DNA of 35,392 nt from positions 1 to 35,392 of the forward strand of contig NZ_RAWG01000071.1 in NCBI RefSeq assembly GCF_003611735.1, in the 5' to 3' direction. The notes below the pieces were generated by a model, which worked only from the letters and a program-made list of their open reading frames with translations, made no database searches and had not been told where the DNA came from. The stretch is from Corallococcus sicarius. GTDB lineage: Bacteria; Myxococcota; Myxococcia; Myxococcales; Myxococcaceae. This document shows positions 32,212-35,392 of the stretch, piece after piece (positions within the stretch are counted from its first letter, which is position 1; each line of letters begins with the position of its first letter). The translations under genes and the position numbers were made by a program.

Positions 32212-33243
32212 TCAGACGGACTTCATGAGCGCGTTGTCGAAGTCACCGGAATCATGCCAATCCGTCCCCTTCATGTTCACGGTACAACCGGCATCGAGCA
32301 GGCGCTGAGCAAGTTCTTGGCGGTGCTTTGGGTTATCGGTGAGTCGGACAGCATGGCGACCCGCGATATCGCTGAACCCACGAAGTTGCCCGAGTTCGAC
32401 AAAGATCGTGCGCTGTGGATTTCGCCCCATTGCCATCCCAGCCTCAAAAAGGACGTTCGGTCGAGCTTGGGGGGTGAGTGGTTCCTCCTTTTCTCCAGTG
32501 CCTAGGAGCTGGGGGCGGAGTCGAGCTTCATCATCTCCGGTGAATAGGGCAACCACTGCCGTTGCGTGCTTAAAGGCGGCGTCGAGAATGTCTCCGATGT
32601 ACGGTGATGCATGGCCGGTTAGTGAGCGCGCCTCGGACCATTCGATGGGTTCAAGGTGAAGTGAGCGAAGGAACGCGAACATTGCCTTCCTTGCCGCCTC
32701 GTTCCTTCCGTGGATAACGAAGACCTTTCGAGGATCTGGTTGGATGCCTTGTGATTTGGACATAAATGCTGGAGTCATTGTTATTGGAGAAGTCCCTTCG
32801 GGCCCGCGCTGCCCCTCTATCGGAAACGGGGATAACTCAGGGGAGGGGGGCTCGAAGTCGAACAGATTAAATGTAGGCTTTTCGTTTTTATTCGAGTTAT
32901 GCAGGCTCTGCCCTTGCGTCAGGAGACCAGCAGACGTGAGAGCTTCATGAAGGAGTTTATATTGGGCCTCAGCTCGTTCAGCTCCATGATATTCCTCTAC
33001 TGCAATTCTAAAAAGGTTCAGTATGATTTCTTGCGCTGAGGAAGGCGTCAGTTCCTGGACGAGATCAATAAGCATGAGCACTGTATCTTTCTTATTGCCT
33101 TGTGCTCGTGACAGCGCTTCCTCTGGGACGTCTGCTTTGAGCGCGACTTGCTTGATTTCACTGCGCGTAAGCGCCGCGTCGAGAAAGTCGGCTAGAAGCG
33201 CCTTTGTCCTGCCGCTGAATGTCTTGCCACTGAACGGACCCAT
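32212..33243 (-). CDS. EAD-like domain fused to TIR-like nucleotide-binding domain (putative defence effector)
   Basis: A 343-residue protein. Residues ~10-85 are helical (TKALLADFLDAALTRSEIKQ; KDTVLMLIDLVQEL), resembling the effector-associated/death-like domains that recruit conflict effectors in myxobacteria and cyanobacteria. A low-complexity linker (~110-170) leads to a TIR-like domain (predicted nucleotide-binding, CAP12/PF10137-type): KVFVIHGRNEAARKAMFAFL, then PIEWSEA, SPYIGDILDAAFKHATAVVA, LFTGDDEARL, RPNVLFEAGMAMG with probable catalytic Glu267, and LRGFSDIAGRHAVRL. Members of this group degrade or bind NAD-type nucleotides in abortive defence. The gene heads a two-gene minus-strand operon convergent with the ABC-3C system. 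The sensor or partner supplying the matching EAD is not in the window. Confidence 0.78.
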   Translation of the reverse strand: MGPFSGKTFSGRTKALLADFLDAALTRSEIKQVALKADVPEEALSRAQGNKKDTVLMLIDLVQELTPSSAQEIILNLFRIAVEEYHGAERAEAQYKLLHEALTSAGLLTQGQSLHNSNKNEKPTFNLFDFEPPSPELSPFPIEGQRGPEGTSPITMTPAFMSKSQGIQPDPRKVFVIHGRNEAARKAMFAFLRSLHLEPIEWSEARSLTGHASPYIGDILDAAFKHATAVVALFTGDDEARLRPQLLGTGEKEEPLTPQARPNVLFEAGMAMGRNPQRTIFVELGQLRGFSDIAGRHAVRLTDNPKHRQELAQRLLDAGCTVNMKGTDWHDSGDFDNALMKSV

Positions 33244-33638
33244 ATTGCGGCGGATAATAGCTTGTCGGCCTCTGATGACCCAGAGGATCTGGTGGCTGTA
33301 GGCGGTGCCCCGAGCCGAAGGGGGCGCTGCGTCGATGCCTACGGCCTATCGTACCCGTTTCGTTATCAAGGATGTCTGGGCACATCGCACTCCTGCCACT
33401 TAATGAGAGCCAACAGGCTCCGGGCAAAGGCACAAGGGCAGGTGGCTGTGGCTTGACGTGTGCCTTCATGGATCTATGTGTGCTTTTTCACGACCAAAAA
33501 GCTGACCCGAGTGACGAGGAGGACTTCCCCCTCGCCACCCGGGCACATGTCACATGGTGCGCGACGTACGAGCCGAGGCCCTGCTGCGGCGCAATTCGGG
33601 CCCTACGGGACGGATGAGCGCGAGTACGCCCTGAAGGT
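33244..33638. other. intergenic, no gene recognised
   Basis: About 395 bases between the TIR-like gene start and the IS4-type remnant. It should contain the promoter of the TIR-like gene. Nothing else recognisable; the rightmost part may be heavily decayed transposon sequence. Confidence 0.4.
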
Positions 33639-34415
33639 GTGGCCCAGGTGCCCAATGATTCGCTGTGTGTGATGGACCGCAACTTCCTCAACGCCGGCAT
33701 CCTTGTGCCGCAGACCAGGGAGGGCAAGAACCGGCACTGGTTGCTGCGTGCGAAGAAGAATACGGCTTGGTGCACGGTGAAGCACTTGGGAAAGTGAGAG
33801 GAATTGTTGGAAATGCAGGTGAGCTATCGCACCCGCCAGAAGGACGACTCCTTGCCCATGCGCTTCGAGGCGCGCGCCATCCGCTACCAGCGCAAAGGCT
33901 TTCAGCCTCAGTAGTTCCTGACCTCGTTGCTGGATGCCGAAGCCTATCCCGCCAGCGAAGTGGTGGCCCTCTCCCACGAGCGGTGGGAGCTGGAACTCGG
34001 CTATGAAGAGGTGAAGGCGGAGATGATGGAGAGACAAAAGGCCATCCGCAGCCAGAAGCCCGGTGGGGTCGCGCAGGAACTCTGGGGCGTGGGATTGGCC
34101 TACAATCTGGTGCGGCTGGAGATGGAGCGCATCGCCGAAGAGGCCGACGTGCCTCCCACCCGAATCAGCTTCGTCATGGCCCTACGTCTCATCCGCGACG
34201 AGTGGATGTGGCTGGCCGGCGCCAGCCCTGGCGCCATTCCCAAGCATCTGCGCCGCCTGCGAGAAGAAGTAAAACGCTTCATCCTTCCGCCTCGGCGAAG
34301 CCACCGATGCTATCCGCGTGCGGTGAAAATCAAGATGAGCAGCTACCCACGAAAGCGTCCTCGGCCGGTCCGTCGAGCACGCTCCCGCAGGCCGCTACGT
34401 CGACTCCGCTCCTAA
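33639..34415 (+). pseudogene. IS4-family transposase, N-truncated with two nonsense codons
   Basis: A single plus frame reads PNDSLCVMDRNFLNAGILVP, then after TGA (33795-33797) FEARAIRYQRKGFQPQ, TAG (33912-33914), and [20 protein letters not shown] followed by [18 protein letters not shown]. This is the C-terminal half of an IS4-type DDE transposase: second Asp in VMDRNFL and the YREK-like Glu region in [13 protein letters not shown]. Further downstream are [17 protein letters not shown] and a basic tail ending at TAA 34415. Two stops and the missing N-terminus mark it as dead. Confidence 0.75.
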
Positions 34416-34418
34416 AGT

Positions 34419-35195
34419 GAACGGCATTGCCTCTACACCGGCATGCGCAAGGGCGATTTGTTCGGCTTGCGCAAGCGCGACGTGGACCTCGCCATGGGCA
34501 CGCTCACCATCGCCCGCTCCTACGACAAGGAGACCACTAAGGGCGGCCATGCGGACATCATCCCCATCGCCAAGCCGCTGGTGCCCTACCTGCGCGCAGC
34601 GATGGCGGCCTCGCCCGGTGAGCTGCTCTTCCCCGATGCCCAAGGGCGAATGCGCTCGCCCGAAGCCGACCCACAGAAGGTGCTGCGTCACGCGCTGGTT
34701 CGCGCGGGACTGGTCGAGGACTACGAGCATGTCTGCCGACGGTGCAAGGCGCAGGGCAAGCCCCATACCGAGCGTCACCCCGATACCGCCTCCCGTACCT
34801 GCCCGGCCTGCGGGATGAAGCTGTGGCCCCGGGCCCTTCCTCGGCCGATGCGCTTCCACGACCTGCGGCACACCACGACCACGTTGCTCCTGCGCGCGGG
34901 CGTCCCCCTCCAGCACGTCCAGCGCATCCTCCGGCACCGGGACGTGAAGCTGACAGCGGACACCTACGGTCACCTCGAGGTGGAGGCCCTTCGCACCACA
35001 GTGGACACCTTGCCGGATGCCCCGATCATCGACGCGGAGTTCACCGTCCACCGGCCCGAGGTTGGCCCCGCGCCCCACGGCTTCGCACCGCTTCGCACAA
35101 ATTGCGCTACCCGGCCGCTACCACCAAGCAAAGCCCGGAAAAGACGAAGGGCGCGGACCCGAGGATTTCTCCAAGGTTCCGCGCCCTTTGAATGA
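34419..35195 (+). pseudogene. tyrosine recombinase/integrase, N-terminally truncated
   Basis: From ~34419 the frame reads HCLYTGMRKGDLFGLRKRDV (catalytic Arg in TGMRKGDL), KETTKGG (Lys), then HDLRHTTTTLL (His and Arg), LRHRDVKLTADTYGHL (His and nucleophile Tyr), so the catalytic domain is complete. Between Lys and HxLRH lies a four-Cys ribbon (HVCRRCKAQ...RTCPACGMKLW), an insert I associate with myxobacterial integrases. The core-binding N-terminal domain (~150 residues) is missing; the IS4-type remnant lies directly upstream in the same frame. It could initiate at ATG 34443, but activity is doubtful. The stop codon is adjacent to the tRNA-Pro 3' end, the expected attachment site. Confidence 0.75.
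35147..35189 (-). terminator. rho-independent terminator after tRNA-Pro
   Basis: AAGGGCGCGGA (35147-35157) pairs with TCCGCGCCCTT (35178-35188). On the minus strand the hairpin follows the tRNA by a few bases and is succeeded by TCGTCTTTT. It lies inside the integrase reading frame. Confidence 0.7.
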
Positions 35196-35272
35196 TGGTC
35201 GGGGAGACAGGATTTGAACCTGCGACCCCTTGGTCCCGAACCAAGTGCTCTACCAGGCTGAGCCACTCCCCG
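35196..35272 (-). tRNA. tRNA-Pro (anticodon CGG)
   Basis: Minus-strand cloverleaf of 77 bases including encoded CCA. Acceptor arms are CGGGGAG/CTCCCCG with discriminator A. The anticodon stem CTTGG/CCAAG encloses loop TTCGGGA (anticodon CGG), and the T-arm is GCAGGTTCAAATCCTGT. It is the likely integration site for the island to its left. Confidence 0.93.
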
Positions 35273-35379
35273 ATATCCGGTGCTGCGCCAGGAACTGCTC
35301 TCGGGCCCGGCGAAGCGGAGGCGGATCTATCCGACCCGCTTTCTTGAGTCAACGCCCTCTTTCGCGCACCCCTTCCCTC

Positions 35380-35392
35380 CTGTCTCTTATAC
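35380..35392 (+). other. probable Nextera adapter sequence at contig end
   Basis: The final bases CTGTCTCTTATAC equal the start of the transposon mosaic-end adapter read-through used in Nextera libraries (CTGTCTCTTATACACATCT). This is probably untrimmed adapter, not genomic DNA. Confidence 0.8.

Overview
The window looks like a contig from a Myxococcota genome, most likely suborder Cystobacterineae (Myxococcus, Corallococcus or Archangium relatives). The evidence is high GC, GTG starts with GTGA overlaps, many secreted lipoproteins carrying Kelch or RCC1 beta-propellers, and a TPR-CHAT protein. The last 13 bases match the Nextera mosaic-end adapter, so the right end is probably a contig end with adapter read-through.

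Region 1 (1-14.4 kb) is a surface and secreted-protein region. It starts with a frameshifted DUF418 membrane-protein remnant, a Kelch lipoprotein and a zinc metalloprotease fused to a B-lectin domain. The centrepiece follows at 3.97-13.58 kb: two paralogous gene pairs facing each other around a TPR-CHAT caspase-like protein. Each pair is a secreted/membrane protein translationally coupled by a GTGA overlap to a lipoprotein with a shared Cys-containing N-terminus, a DAG-rich linker and a 14-repeat beta-propeller. The propeller is Kelch in one pair and RCC1 in the other. A small lipoprotein with three Cys-containing repeats closes the region.

Region 2 (14.8-24.0 kb) mixes intact genes and debris. 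A 388-bp copy of the DUF418 remnant is fused to the start of what looks like an ABC ATPase. Next come a LysR regulator divergent from a DUF2306 membrane protein, and four small lipoproteins in an A-B-A'-B' tandem duplication. Then come a deleted SDR oxidoreductase remnant, a MORN/ankyrin/HEAT-like repeat protein, a nucleotide-transporter remnant and a Tat-signal NAD-dependent epimerase. Short dispersed repeats sit near several breakpoints.

Region 3 (24.0-35.3 kb) is a mobile and defence island next to tRNA-Pro(CGG). It holds an AbfB-domain remnant, an IS481 remnant, an intact IS1182-type element and a truncated class I amidotransferase. An operon of visibly lower GC follows (27.2-30.7 kb), resembling an ABC-three-component (ABC-3C) conflict system: putative nuclease, middle component and Rad50-like ATPase. 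A complete IS5-type element with a -1 frameshift separates it from a convergent pair, an effector-associated-domain/TIR-like protein and a small protein with a transglutaminase/papain-like Cys-His-Asp pattern. The island ends with a decayed IS4-family transposase and an N-terminally truncated tyrosine integrase directly against the 3' end of tRNA-Pro.

The most interesting systems are the two-propeller/CHAT locus and the ABC-3C plus TIR/transglutaminase-like pair. All functional statements rest on motif recognition by eye; no database search was run.
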